Shown: positions 23,360-31,753, counted from the stretch's first letter. The stretch: DNA of 43,997 nt from an uncultured bacterium (GCA_943914435.1 CALUBY010000002.1:1-43997); one strand, 5' to 3'. Translations and numbers: made by a program. The notes: generated by a model from the sequence alone, not told the origin.

Positions 23360-23402
23360 GCGGAAAGTATACCAATGACCCTACATGCGTTACTGTAGAC
23401 CC
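23360..23402. promoter_or_regulatory. Divergent leaderless promoter pair
   Basis: On the minus strand TGG TATACT (23366-23374) sits 6 nt before the Nudix ATG. On the plus strand TACTGT (23391-23396) sits 6 nt before the ATG at 23403. The two face outward from 43 nt. This is the clearest pair of leaderless-type starts in the window. Confidence 0.6.
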
Positions 23403-24182
23403 ATGCACAAGCCCGCGCGCAAAGGAACATCACATCGACAGCCAAAGCCCGCACCTGCTCAGGAGACGGAGGCAGTGTTTCCTATGCGAGTAAACAAGTA
23501 TCTTGCAATGAAGGGTATCGCTACCAGACGCGATGCAGATGTCTTCATTGAAAAAAGAAAAGTCTTTATAAATGATCGTGTTGCACAGCTTGGCGACAAG
23601 GTACTTGAGACCGACAAGGTAGAAATCCGTGGACAGGAACGACCGAAGACCTACACCTATCTTGCGTTCAACAAGCCGGCTGGCATGGACACGCACCAAG
23701 AAGCAAAGGGTGAGCCCAACGTGCTTGATTCCCTTCCAAGCGATTTACAGCGTCTTGCGCTCTTTCCGGTAGGAAGGCTCGATAAGGCATCGAGTGGTCT
23801 CCTCATCCTTACGAACGACGGACGCATAACAGACCGCCTTCTTAATCCAAAGTACGCTCACGAAAAAACCTACGACGTAACGACAAAGAAACCTCTACGT
23901 TCTTCTTTTAAGGAAAAGATGGAAGCAGGAGTAGACATTGAGGGGTACGTCACAAAACCCGCAAAGGTTGAGATAGTGGGTGCAGACCATTTTCGCGTCA
24001 CCCTAACCGAAGGTAAAACCCACCAGGTGCGTCGCATGGTTGTCGCCCTCTTTAATGAAGTGAAAACCCTAAGACGGACGAGTATCATGGGTATTCGACT
24101 AGGTCCCGTAAAGCTTGGCGGATACCGCCCTATTGAAGGAAAAGAGCTTGCAAAGTTCCTTTCAGATCTTGGTCTTGCTTAG
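23403..24182 (+). CDS. RsuA/RluE/RluF-family pseudouridine synthase
   Basis: 259 residues from the chosen start. An S4 RNA-binding domain (about 30-75, MRVNKYLAMKGIATRRDAD) precedes the catalytic domain with FNKPAGMDTHQ, the catalytic Asp in FPVGRLDKASSGLL, and GKTHQVRRMV. It isomerises a specific uridine in rRNA (or tRNA). The N-terminus is a short basic extension. ATG at 23403 is preferred over 23385 because TACTGT lies 6 nt before it. The last 21 nt overlap the convergent alkyltransferase gene. Confidence 0.92.
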   Translation: MHKPARKGTSHRQPKPAPAQETEAVFPMRVNKYLAMKGIATRRDADVFIEKRKVFINDRVAQLGDKVLETDKVEIRGQERPKTYTYLAFNKPAGMDTHQEAKGEPNVLDSLPSDLQRLALFPVGRLDKASSGLLILTNDGRITDRLLNPKYAHEKTYDVTTKKPLRSSFKEKMEAGVDIEGYVTKPAKVEIVGADHFRVTLTEGKTHQVRRMVVALFNEVKTLRRTSIMGIRLGPVKLGGYRPIEGKELAKFLSDLGLA

Positions 24183-24485
24183 GTTCCACTGAGAAGCTGT
24201 CAAATCTACCTTCTGACCCTTAAAGGAAACCCCTTCCTGCACAAGCAGCTCACGCTTGGTAGAGACACCTTTTCCGGCGCTATAGCCTGTAAGCGATCCA
24301 TCAGAAGCAACAACGCGATGACACGGTGTTGAGGGAATATCAGGATTAGTGCGCATCGCTGTTCCTACCGCCCGTGCAGCCTTTGGGTTCCCTGCAAGAG
24401 ATGCGAGCTGTCCATACGTCACCACCGTTCCTTTGGGTACGGTCCGCAAGACGGTATATACCTTTTCCGTAAACGTGCTTTTCAT
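24162..24485 (-). CDS. MGMT-family alkyltransferase-like protein
   Basis: 107 residues, the DNA-binding/active domain only, without the usual N-terminal domain. Motifs are VPKGTVVTYGQLA, a helix-turn-helix with ARAVGTAMRTNP, and the active-site IPSTPCHRVVASDG with the alkyl-accepting Cys present (ATL proteins have Trp here). It may repair or flag O6-alkylguanine. TGA TACGAT lies exactly 6 nt before ATG. Its 3' end overlaps the pseudouridine synthase gene by 21 nt on the opposite strand. Confidence 0.9.
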   Translation of the reverse strand: MKSTFTEKVYTVLRTVPKGTVVTYGQLASLAGNPKAARAVGTAMRTNPDIPSTPCHRVVASDGSLTGYSAGKGVSTKRELLVQEGVSFKGQKVDLTASQWNLSKTKI

Positions 24486-24499
24486 ACCCGCATCGTATC

Positions 24500-24533
24500 A
24501 GAAAACACCCACGCATTGGCGTGGGTGTTTTCT
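24500..24533. terminator. Intrinsic terminator after the M23 peptidase gene
   Basis: Perfect 14-bp stem GAAAACACCCACGC / GCGTGGGTGTTTTC with ATTG loop, A/T runs at both ends. It lies 10 nt after the peptidase stop and abuts the alkyltransferase promoter. Confidence 0.85.
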
Positions 24534-24542
24534 GAATAAAGG

Positions 24543-25622
24543 TTACGACCCAATGAGCATGTGCGCACGAGTGAGCGGTCCGTAGTATCCACTAGCGGGA
24601 GTAATGCGTTCTGCCTGCTGATACTCGGCAAGTGCTGCCTGAGTTAGGGAACCAAAGTATCCTGTAGCACCGGCAAGAGCCAATGCTTTTGCGCGTGCGC
24701 CACTATCACTCGCAATTAGTACTACCTGAAGTGCGGTCACGTCAGCACCCTCAGAACCAATCGTTAAGTCGCGCACAACACCAGTGGCAGGAATAGCTGC
24801 CACAACACCAAGAGCATCAACTATGTCGTCAGGCATATCTATACCAGCGAGACTTGCCTGCACAAAGGTGCTGCGATACGAATCAACGAGCATACGTGCG
24901 TAATCTTCCGCATCGTCAGAATCAAGTTCTTCTAAGTATTTCTCTACGCCATCCATGCGCTCTTCGAGCGTAAACTCACGTGTAAGACGAGGATACGGAT
25001 CAATGGCCTCGCGCCCATCACGTATCTCAAAGTGAAGGTGCGTAACGCCGCCTTTCGCGTTACCCGTGTCTCCCACAAACCCGAGTATGTCCCCTGCCTC
25101 AAGCACGGTGCCTGCCTTAATACCCTCAGCAATTTCATCGAGGTGCATGTAGATAAAGCTTTCTCCACCCGGATTACGCGTTGTTACGGTAATACCGCTC
25201 GATGAGCCGTTTCCCGTACGCGTTACGACCGCTTCTGTAGGAGAAGCAATGGGCGCACCACGCGGAGCTATGAAATCTTGTCCTTCATGGGTTCGGGCAC
25301 CTCCATCACGATCATCACCAAAGTCTGAATAAATACGAGGGAGCGATAACCCGAACAGGATAGGTATAGGAATCTCTTCCACTGCATCGTCATCAAGCTT
25401 GTCGATAGCTCTCTGGGTCGCACTTGAGTATCGCTCACGGGAAGACGAGCGACTTGTGTTCGAGGAGTCTGAGTTCTGTGACGATCGTCCAGAGGTCCGG
25501 CGATAGGATTCATACCACTCCTGCCAATCCTCAGAGGATTGCGCATGAGCAACAGAAAGATCAACCGGAAGAAAGATTGAAATAATGAGCGAAGAAAGAA
25601 CAAGCGTACGAAGCATAGTCAT
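24543..25622 (-). CDS. Secreted M23 peptidase with peptidoglycan-binding domain
   Basis: 359 residues. A Sec signal peptide (about 1-27, ending AHA-QS) is followed by a Ser-rich linker, an M23/LytM domain (about 105-200) with metal ligands in THEGQDF and HLHFEIRDG, a helical spacer, and a C-terminal PG_binding_1-like domain (about 288-358) with GSEGADVTALQ, GYFGSLTQAALAEYQ and YYGPLTRAHM. It should cut or remodel peptide bridges in the cell wall. I see no clear -10 at leaderless spacing; ATG at 25616 is an alternative start. Confidence 0.93.
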   Translation of the reverse strand: MTMLRTLVLSSLIISIFLPVDLSVAHAQSSEDWQEWYESYRRTSGRSSQNSDSSNTSRSSSRERYSSATQRAIDKLDDDAVEEIPIPILFGLSLPRIYSDFGDDRDGGARTHEGQDFIAPRGAPIASPTEAVVTRTGNGSSSGITVTTRNPGGESFIYMHLDEIAEGIKAGTVLEAGDILGFVGDTGNAKGGVTHLHFEIRDGREAIDPYPRLTREFTLEERMDGVEKYLEELDSDDAEDYARMLVDSYRSTFVQASLAGIDMPDDIVDALGVVAAIPATGVVRDLTIGSEGADVTALQVVLIASDSGARAKALALAGATGYFGSLTQAALAEYQQAERITPASGYYGPLTRAHMLIGS

Positions 25623-25721
25623 AGAAGTACTCAGCGAGTGAAAGGTAATGGAGTCTGCGCACGTGCGGCAGCTATAGCATAAGACGGAAGCAACGGGTGC
25701 TCCTTACCTGTCCCCATTACT

Positions 25722-26342
25722 TCATGAAGACGCACAAACACGTTCAAGGATTGGCTCAAGACGTTCCGCAATGCGCGCATACCCCTGCGCATTTGGATGA
25801 ATGGCGTCACTCATGAGTCGATCGTCTCCAAATATACCGGCAAGTACATTTGATACGAGTACTACCTCATGCTCTTCTGCCAGTCGTTCAAACATTGGTT
25901 TAAAAGAATCGTTTGGAAACCCTCCGACAACTCCCGCAAGAATAGGAGTTACACCTGCTGATTTCAGCGTTGAAAGTATGGTGCCTATGGTTGCCTCCGT
26001 CTCTGCTACGGGGACTCCTTGCAGAGCATCGTTACCTCCCACGAGCACAACGACAATATCAGGCTTAAGCGCAAGCACCGTTTGTATACGCGCCAAAGCG
26101 CGTGCACTCGTGTCACCACTTACTCCAAGATTATAAATAGGCACCCCAATCCGGTTACTGAGGTTCGTGAATATATCACCTCCTTTAGAAGCCCCGTATC
26201 CGGTAACCAAACTGTCACCAAAGGCTACGATTACAGGCTGACTTGATGCACACGTAAGAGAAGATGAGGTCATATATCGATACAGCATGAATCCTCCAAC
26301 CGAGAGGAGGAAAAGACAGAAAACAATAAAGAAATGACGCAT
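25722..26342 (-). CDS. SGNH/GDSL-family hydrolase, membrane-anchored
   Basis: 206 residues. An N-terminal hydrophobic segment (about 4-22) anchors or exports it. SGNH blocks are FGDSLVTGYG (Ser nucleophile), LGVSGDTSA, GGNDAL and SDAIHPNAQGY (Asp-His pair). The family includes esterases and lysophospholipases; the substrate is unknown but likely an envelope lipid or acetyl group. TAAAAT lies 6 nt before ATG and overlaps the stop of the small ORF upstream. Confidence 0.93.
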   Translation of the reverse strand: MRHFFIVFCLFLLSVGGFMLYRYMTSSSLTCASSQPVIVAFGDSLVTGYGASKGGDIFTNLSNRIGVPIYNLGVSGDTSARALARIQTVLALKPDIVVVLVGGNDALQGVPVAETEATIGTILSTLKSAGVTPILAGVVGGFPNDSFKPMFERLAEEHEVVLVSNVLAGIFGDDRLMSDAIHPNAQGYARIAERLEPILERVCASS

Positions 26343-26351
26343 GTACTCATT

Positions 26352-26441
26352 TTAGCGCACCCGACGAGAAAAGCGTTTCTTTATAACGCCCCAGGCAATG
26401 CGTCCGATTATGAGAAGCCCTATTTTACGAAGATAATTCAT
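26352..26441 (-). CDS. Candidate 29-residue membrane microprotein
   Basis: Starts MNYLRKIGLLIIGRIAWG and ends with a basic tail (IKKRFSRRVR). One short hydrophobic stretch with positive ends would allow membrane association. TAGTAT lies 7 nt before ATG, the spacing used by neighbouring leaderless genes. Its TAA stop forms part of the -10 box of the SGNH gene. No homolog is known to me; it could be a chance ORF. Confidence 0.35.
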   Translation of the reverse strand: MNYLRKIGLLIIGRIAWGVIKKRFSRRVR

Positions 26442-26481
26442 GTACCTCATACTATCGTTCCTCTCATGAAGCACTCATGAC

Positions 26482-26514
26482 AAAAAGAGCCCGGGATATA
26501 CCCGGGCTCTTTTA
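26482..26514. terminator. Bidirectional intrinsic terminator
   Basis: Stem AAAAGAGCCCGGG / CCCGGGCTCTTTT around a short loop, ending in T runs on both strands. It lies 17 nt after the DoxX stop. Confidence 0.9.
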
Positions 26515-26530
26515 TGGCCTTTCGCAGACG

Positions 26531-26953
26531 CTACTTCAACACGGTGCGGTCGAGGGACCACTTGCCTCCTCCAGAAAGAACGAGCGCGATGCTCGCTGCA
26601 AGAAGAAGGAATACGTACTCGTATCCGCCGGTCGCCATTGAGAAGCCGTTTGGAAGGTGCACAAGCACCACCGCAACGAGCGCCACAAATCCAGTGAATA
26701 TCGCTGACCAGCGCGTAAAGAGGCCGAGGATAAGAAGGATACCGCCACCAAGCTCTGCAGCAATAAGAAGTACCGCAAAGAGCTCAGGCATAGGGAAGCC
26801 GATTGACTGAACAAGACCTGCAGTGCCTGCAAGTCCGCCCTGAAGCTTCTGCCAGCCATGGAAGGCGAATATGATACCCGTAGCAACACGAAGTACGAGA
26901 GGCGCGTAGTCGCTCCATGCCTCCATGCCCGATAAGGTGATAAATTTCTTCAT
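26531..26953 (-). CDS. DoxX-family membrane protein
   Basis: 140 residues with four hydrophobic helices. The pattern APLVLRVATGIIFAFHGWQKL near the start and GFPMPELFAVLLIAAELGGGILLILGLFTRW (short blocks FHGWQKL and AELGGGILLILGLFTRW) is typical of DoxX/SURF4-like proteins. Some members take part in redox or sulfur stress functions; the role here is open. A TACAAT -10 lies 31 nt upstream of the ATG, so it has a short leader without an obvious Shine-Dalgarno. Confidence 0.88.
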   Translation of the reverse strand: MKKFITLSGMEAWSDYAPLVLRVATGIIFAFHGWQKLQGGLAGTAGLVQSIGFPMPELFAVLLIAAELGGGILLILGLFTRWSAIFTGFVALVAVVLVHLPNGFSMATGGYEYVFLLLAASIALVLSGGGKWSLDRTVLK

Positions 26954-27035
26954 AAGAATAGGTAAATGGATAACACCTTTATTGTACCCCGTTCTTCACG
27001 AAGCAATCCGGGGACAGTGCACATCCTTGAATTCC

Positions 27036-27278
27036 CTATACAAGCGCACGTTTCTCCTCTCGGGAAAGCTTTTTAATACCTGCTTCCCGTACACACGCTT
27101 CACTCCTGCTTGGATACTGCTCGTAATAGTAAAGCGATACCGGCCGTCTGGCTCGGGTATATTTTGCACCTTTTATCGAATCATTATGTTCTTCAACCCG
27201 ACGCGTAAGGTCGGTGGTAACACCGGTATAAAGCGTGCCATCTGCGCACGAAAGAATATATACAAACCAATCCTTCAT
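27036..27278 (-). CDS. GIY-YIG nuclease domain protein (UPF0213-like)
   Basis: 80 residues, a stand-alone GIY-YIG domain: VYILSCADGTLYTGVT with the two Tyr, then DLTRRVEEHN with the catalytic Arg, and a later Glu (SEACVREAGIKKL). Related YhbQ-type proteins are linked to DNA repair or structure-specific cleavage, but the function here is unproven. Confidence 0.9.
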   Translation of the reverse strand: MKDWFVYILSCADGTLYTGVTTDLTRRVEEHNDSIKGAKYTRARRPVSLYYYEQYPSRSEACVREAGIKKLSREEKRALV

Positions 27279-27328
27279 TACCCGTAAGTGTACACGGTCA
27301 GGTAATCGTCCCTATGCGGCGTCCGTTT

Positions 27329-28816
27329 TTACTTTGCGAGGTCGAGCACCTCATCAATACGAATCTGCTCTACAAACTCGGGCACGTGAGAGACAAGCAC
27401 CATGGCACCCTCGTACTGATCAAGTGCTTTTGCAATCACCGGAATATGACGGAAGTTAATGTGGTTCGTCGGCTCGTCGAGGATAAGGAGACCAGGCTGC
27501 ATGAGTACAAGACGAGCAAACGCGACAAGTCCCTTCTGTCCCTCTGAAAGAGTACCCACCTTCTTGTTGATTGAGTCACTCGTGATGATGAAACTTGCGG
27601 CGGTCTTTCGCATGAGTTCCTCGTTTGGCTTATCCATCGCCTGCAGAAGAGACTCGCGTACCGTGTGTTCAAAGTTGAGTGTTGAAAAGTCCTGGCGATA
27701 GTAGCCGACTTTTACGTTCTTCGAAATGGTAGCGCCTTTGGCGGTACCATTTGCCATCGATTCAAGAAGTGTTGTCTTGCCAATACCGTTTGGCCCCTTA
27801 AGCAACAGGTGCTGCTTCTTCTTCATGACAATGTTCGCAGACTTCTCTTTTGGCTTATGGGTCTTTGGATCAATGATTGAAAGCGAAGTAATAGTGAGTA
27901 CTTCACCCATAAGATCCTCCTGAACAGGAATAACAAACGGACGAATGGTCTTGTCCTCTTTGCGAACATCAACTTTGGATTCTTCCATCTCTTCAATTTC
28001 GTCACGCATTTTCTTTGCTACCACACGCATCTTTCCTCCCTTCTGTGCAAAGAAGTTCGCCTTGTCCTTATTGTCCTGAATACGCTTTTCGAGCTGAGCG
28101 TTCTTACGGTTCTCGCGCTCAATACGTGCAGAAATCTCTTTCAGGAGATCATAGTAGTTACCCACATACTGTTCTACCTTCTTTGTATGCACATCAAGAT
28201 AGAGCACACCGTCTGAGAAAGAGTTCAAAAACTCTGCGTCATGGGAAATAACCATGCAGGTTTTTTCGTAGTTCAAGAGGAACTTCGTGAGGTGCTGAAT
28301 ACCCGCAGTATCAAGGTTGTTTGTTGGCTCATCAAGAAGGAGGAGGTCGGGGTCTTGAATAATCGCTGACGCAAGGAGAAGACGAGCCTGTTGACCACCC
28401 GAGAAGCTTTTAATGATGCGATCATGGGGCGCATGCAGGTTCACCACCTCAAGCACGGCATCAATCTTTGGATCAATGTCATAGACCTTCTCGGGAAAAC
28501 GCTTCTCAAAGAATGCGCGAATCGTAAGGTCTCGGTCTTCAGGAACAATAGTCTGGCTTGAGAGAGCTACCGTTGTTCCGCGTGGAATCTGAATTTTCCC
28601 GCTTTCAGGCTGGTACTCGCCGGTAATGAGTTTAAAAAGCGTCGACTTGCCGGCACCATTCTGACCCATAAGCGTCACCTTCATTCCTTTGCGCAAAGAG
28701 AAGTTCACCTGGTCAACAATGGGGTAATTATGCCCGTAATTAAACGAAACATCTTCAAAACGCAGGACCGCTTCCTGCGGTCCATTGTTTGCTTTTGCTG
28801 GTGCGTTCGGCGCCAT
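27329..28816 (-). CDS. ABC-F family ATPase
   Basis: 495 residues with two ABC ATPase domains and no membrane segments. Walker A motifs are LMGQNGAGKSTLF (about 51-63) and LKGPNGIGKTTLLES. Signatures are SFSGGQQARL and TLSEGQKGLV, and Walker B motifs are LLLLDEPTNN and LLILDEPTNH. A charged linker (about 235-290) joins them, as expected for ribosome-acting ABC-F proteins that work at the E site. Which subfamily is unclear. AGGAAGA and TAGGAT lie 9-15 nt before ATG. Confidence 0.93.
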   Translation of the reverse strand: MAPNAPAKANNGPQEAVLRFEDVSFNYGHNYPIVDQVNFSLRKGMKVTLMGQNGAGKSTLFKLITGEYQPESGKIQIPRGTTVALSSQTIVPEDRDLTIRAFFEKRFPEKVYDIDPKIDAVLEVVNLHAPHDRIIKSFSGGQQARLLLASAIIQDPDLLLLDEPTNNLDTAGIQHLTKFLLNYEKTCMVISHDAEFLNSFSDGVLYLDVHTKKVEQYVGNYYDLLKEISARIERENRKNAQLEKRIQDNKDKANFFAQKGGKMRVVAKKMRDEIEEMEESKVDVRKEDKTIRPFVIPVQEDLMGEVLTITSLSIIDPKTHKPKEKSANIVMKKKQHLLLKGPNGIGKTTLLESMANGTAKGATISKNVKVGYYRQDFSTLNFEHTVRESLLQAMDKPNEELMRKTAASFIITSDSINKKVGTLSEGQKGLVAFARLVLMQPGLLILDEPTNHINFRHIPVIAKALDQYEGAMVLVSHVPEFVEQIRIDEVLDLAK

Positions 28817-28857
28817 AGTCTTCCTATCCTACACTATTTGTGTCGTATTGATAAGTC

Positions 28858-30105
28858 TTAGGCGTGTATCCCAGCAACGTACCCTGTCGTCCAGCACAGC
28901 TGCAGCGAATATCCTCCGGTTGGTCGCTTAATATTTAAAAGGTCTCCGATTACAAACAAGTTTGAGCAGACCGTTGAACGCATCGTCTTCATATCAATTT
29001 CCTTGAGCGTAACGCCTCCATCAGCAACGACCGCACGCGAAAGTCCCATGAGTCCGGTGATAGTAAGCGGGAGCGCCTTAAGCAGCTCTGCAATACGACG
29101 ACGTTCTTCCTTTGTAATGGAATGCACTCTTTTATCCTTATCAATATTTGGGATGAGCGTAAGAATGGCCTCACTCGTTCCCGCTGGCACGAACTGTCTC
29201 AAAGCATTTTGAAGCTCTTTGTTTTTGTTTTGATCAAAGATAGACGCAATGTGCTTATCAAGCACTCCAAGATCCATACCCGGATACACATCAATAGCAG
29301 CCGTTACTTCCCCTTCCTGCATAAGGTCAGAGATGGTGCCTGCCGCGTTCAAAATGAGCGGACCCGATATACCAAAGTGCGTAAGAAGAACGTCTCCTTT
29401 AAGTACAAGCTTCTTTAATCCCTGTACATAAACAGTCATGCGTATGTCCTTCAGAGTTGTTCCTGCAAGTGACTTCACCCATGCGTCTGAAACCTTAAGA
29501 GGCACGATGGTTGGAGTAGGGTCCGTTACGGTGTGACCCGCATCCGTAAGCCACCTAAACCCGTCTCCCGTTGAACCTGTTTCTGGATGAGAAACACCGC
29601 CGGTCGCAAACACATACGAACGCGCCGTGTATTCTTTTCCTCCCATAAGAACAGAGTCTATTTTTCCATTTGAAACATACACGCGCGCAACCGGAAGTCC
29701 TGTGCGTATATCAACTCCCTGTGCCTTAACGTATGCAAAGAGCGCTGCCGTCACATCAGCGGCGTCTTGCGTAACAGGAAAAGCACGCTTCTTTGCTTCT
29801 ACATAGGTAGGCACCTCAATACCTTCAAAAAAGGCCTCCGCATCTTTCATACCAAATTGGGAAAAGGGTGAGTGCAAGAAATTGGCAGAGTCTCCAAAGT
29901 GACTGAGTAGTGTTCGCTCATCTTCTTCTGCGTTCCATATATTGCAGCGTCCTCCTCCGGTTATAGAAAGCTTCTCGCCAAGCTTTTTATTCTTTTCGAT
30001 AAGAAGCACCTTCTTTCCCTGGGTCGCAGCAGTACCCGCCGCCATCATTCCGGCAGCACCACCCCCAACGACAATGACGTCGTAATCGTAGGCAGTTTTA
30101 GACAT
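28858..30105 (-). CDS. BaiN/YhiN (HI0933)-family flavoprotein
   Basis: 415 residues. An N-terminal Rossmann FAD motif (DVIVVGGGAAGMMAAGTAA, about 9-27) is followed by KLGEKLSITGGGRCNI, characteristic of the HI0933 family, a mid-region GGVSHPETGSTGDG, and the C-terminal FAD contact NLFVIGDLLNIKRPTGGY. The family oxidises or reduces unknown substrates; some gut members reduce bile acids, which should not be assumed here. Its start overlaps the VOC gene's end by 8 nt, so the two are probably co-translated. Confidence 0.93.
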   Translation of the reverse strand: MSKTAYDYDVIVVGGGAAGMMAAGTAATQGKKVLLIEKNKKLGEKLSITGGGRCNIWNAEEDERTLLSHFGDSANFLHSPFSQFGMKDAEAFFEGIEVPTYVEAKKRAFPVTQDAADVTAALFAYVKAQGVDIRTGLPVARVYVSNGKIDSVLMGGKEYTARSYVFATGGVSHPETGSTGDGFRWLTDAGHTVTDPTPTIVPLKVSDAWVKSLAGTTLKDIRMTVYVQGLKKLVLKGDVLLTHFGISGPLILNAAGTISDLMQEGEVTAAIDVYPGMDLGVLDKHIASIFDQNKNKELQNALRQFVPAGTSEAILTLIPNIDKDKRVHSITKEERRRIAELLKALPLTITGLMGLSRAVVADGGVTLKEIDMKTMRSTVCSNLFVIGDLLNIKRPTGGYSLQLCWTTGYVAGIHA

Positions 30106-30442
30106 GGCCCCATACTGCTAACTCGTTTCCTGCAGGATCGAGGAAATGAAAACGCTTTCCACCAGGGAACTCAAATATCGGCTTGGTAATAGTGCCTCCG
30201 CATAATTCGACATTCGCGAGAGTACTCTCAAGATCATCGGAGAAAAGAATAACAAGCGCGCCACCTTGTACAGGGGTTTCGCCTTTTTCAAACCCACCAT
30301 CAAGCGCGCCATCATTGAACGCTACATACGTAGGACCAAAGTCAGTAAAGCTCCACTCGAAAGCTTTTGTATAAAACTTTTTTATCGCCTCAAGATCCGG
30401 TGCCTGGAACTCGATGTAATTGATGCGGTTCGGGACGTTCAT
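30098..30442 (-). CDS. VOC-superfamily (glyoxalase-like) protein
   Basis: 114 residues in the two-module beta-alpha-beta fold: RINYIEFQAPDLEAIKKFYTKAF at the start (short block LEAIKKFYTKAFEW), DDLESTLANVELCGG in the middle, and GGKRFHFLDPAGNELAVWG near the end, with a possible metal-binding His and Glu in that last block. The substrate is unknown. TATTGT lies exactly 6 nt before ATG. It overlaps the flavoprotein start by 8 nt. Confidence 0.9.
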   Translation of the reverse strand: MNVPNRINYIEFQAPDLEAIKKFYTKAFEWSFTDFGPTYVAFNDGALDGGFEKGETPVQGGALVILFSDDLESTLANVELCGGTITKPIFEFPGGKRFHFLDPAGNELAVWGHV

Positions 30443-30483
30443 AAGGACACAATACCTTGATTACGGCAAATGTGCCATGGTCC

Positions 30484-30858
30484 CTATATTCGCTTTAAAC
30501 GGTTCTTCTTAATGAGCGCATTCTCCTCAACACGGAAGCTCGTGATCTTTGCAATGAGTTCATAGGGTAGTGGCTCATCAATAGGAAACTTTACGGTCCC
30601 TTTTGCGCCTCCATAACGAGCAAGTTCCTTCTTAAAGGAATGAATACCTCCTGGCCCTGGATAAAAACCAATGTGATTTTTAAATGCCCCAAAGTGCACC
30701 AGGTTCCCATCCTGCACAAAGGTAGGAATGCCATACTTAACAGCCTCGGTCGCCTTTGGTGCTGCACGCTGTATGGTTGTGCGCAGTGTTTGGAGGGTTT
30801 CTTGCACGTCCTTTGGAAAGGAGTCTATGTACTCGTCTATGGTTCGAAACGTTTTCAT
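30484..30858 (-). CDS. DUF1801 (YdhG-like) protein
   Basis: 124 residues from the chosen start. The pattern TIDEYIDSFPKDVQETLQ, IQRAAPKATEAVKYGIPTF, HIGFYPGPGGI and a C-terminal basic helix matches the DUF1801/YdhG family, whose role is unknown though some are tied to heavy-metal or iron handling. TGC TATAGT lies exactly 6 nt before the ATG at 30858; a longer frame from 30936 would overlap the upstream gene and is not preferred. Confidence 0.88.
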   Translation of the reverse strand: MKTFRTIDEYIDSFPKDVQETLQTLRTTIQRAAPKATEAVKYGIPTFVQDGNLVHFGAFKNHIGFYPGPGGIHSFKKELARYGGAKGTVKFPIDEPLPYELIAKITSFRVEENALIKKNRLKRI

Positions 30859-30877
30859 GAGGAAACTATAGCAATCA

Positions 30878-31270
30878 TTACGGGTGCTTCTTGCCCTGCG
30901 CAAGCAACGTGCACGCTTTTTGTATTCGGCGCTCATGCGCCTCAGTCCCCTTTTCCGCGTTTACCCAGTCAGTAAAGTTGCGGCGCTCGTCCGGCGTGAG
31001 TTCTTTCCATGTCGCTTTCGCTTTAGGGTTCTTTGAAAGAGCTGTGTAGAGTCCCATAGGCACTACCGCATAACAACAAGGACGACGCTTTCCGCTTATA
31101 AGTTTGTCGCACGCAACGTCAATGCGACGCTTTCGAGTTTCAAGCTGCTTAGCCGATTCTATCCAGCTAATAAAATCTCTGCGTGCAATAGGCGTGAGCG
31201 TATCCCACTGCACTTTTGCGAGCGGTTTGCTCAGAAGTGCCTTACGAAAATCAGTCGGTATCGATGTCAT
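30878..31270 (-). CDS. YdeI/OmdA-type protein with a duplicated domain
   Basis: 130 residues made of two copies of about 50 residues. Copy 1 has AKVQWDTLTPIARRDFISW and ERIDVACDKL-like helices with SGKRRP; copy 2 has AKATWKELTPDERRNFTDW, RRIQKACTLLAQGKKHP. This matches the bacteriocin-protection/YdeI-OmdA C-terminal motif, normally present once. The link between copies is CCYAVVPMGLYTALSKNP. Function unknown. It lies 19 nt upstream of the DUF1801 gene and may be its operon partner. Confidence 0.8.
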   Translation of the reverse strand: MTSIPTDFRKALLSKPLAKVQWDTLTPIARRDFISWIESAKQLETRKRRIDVACDKLISGKRRPCCYAVVPMGLYTALSKNPKAKATWKELTPDERRNFTDWVNAEKGTEAHERRIQKACTLLAQGKKHP

Positions 31271-31404
31271 AGCTAGGTTCGTACGTATATATAGGTAGAA
31301 ACAGTATCGAGCGACATAATACCTCTAGCGTAGCATTCTCACACTTGAGTAACATGCATATACGCTATTCGACTCAGGCGTACCGTATATGGTACGTTTG
31401 CACC
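31271..31404 (+). promoter_or_regulatory. Non-coding stretch with promoter of the candidate RNA
   Basis: No convincing gene. A -10 TGG TACGTT (31390-31398) lies inside the inverted repeat CGTACC..GGTACG (31379-31396), and TCGACT (31369-31374) is an 18-nt-spaced -35 matching 4 of 6 consensus bases. The same TATGGTACGTT core reappears at 33030-33040 before another cassette. The 14-mer ACACTTGAGYAACA occurs at 31341-31354 and again at 31407-31420. Confidence 0.45.
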
Positions 31405-31622
31405 GGACACTTGAGCAACAAGGGAGGCCAGTACGGTCGGATCAGCATGCCGACCCAAATACCTTCCTTGGCCAGGTACTATGAAACGAGCGGTTGTATC
31501 CGGTGCTTTGCTTTTTGGACAGTAAAGTATCGCATCCCGCCACGTCAGCCTCAACGAGAGCAGCAAGTACCTGGTGCTCAAGTGTCCACCCCAACCAAGC
31601 GCGCTTCACAGCGCGCTTTTTT
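31405..31622 (+). ncRNA. Candidate structured RNA closed by a terminal stem
   Basis: The predicted transcription start (about 31405) falls on GGACACTTGAGC (31405-31416). Its perfect complement GCTCAAGTGTCC lies at 31576-31587, just before the terminator, so the RNA's two ends would pair over 12 bp. Inside is the hairpin GGTCGG/CCGACC (31435-31455). ORFs inside are short or run through the terminator. The architecture (closed ends, about 180-nt interior, own promoter and terminator) recalls 6S-type RNAs, but I cannot assign a family. A degraded gene is the alternative. Confidence 0.45.
31597..31622 (+). terminator. Intrinsic terminator of the candidate RNA
   Basis: Stem AAGCGCGC / GCGCGCTT with a TTCACA loop followed by a T run (31617-31622). 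Confidence 0.85.
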
Positions 31623-31753
31623 CATGGCACCAAAGAGAACATGAAAAACTCGTTTTAGAACAAGGACTACTAGCAAAACACTCAGTATCAGGTAGTCTGC
31701 TATCAGAGCAGGAACGGTCCTGCAAACAGTTCACCCATACAAGGAGTGTGGAG

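Noticed and set aside
31339..31581. 80-residue minus-strand ORF
   Set aside because: No start signal or terminator of its own and no familiar motif; it opposes a plus-strand promoter and terminator.
31345..31644. 99-residue plus-strand ORF
   Set aside because: It starts before the predicted promoter and reads through a strong terminator; a structured RNA explains the stretch better.
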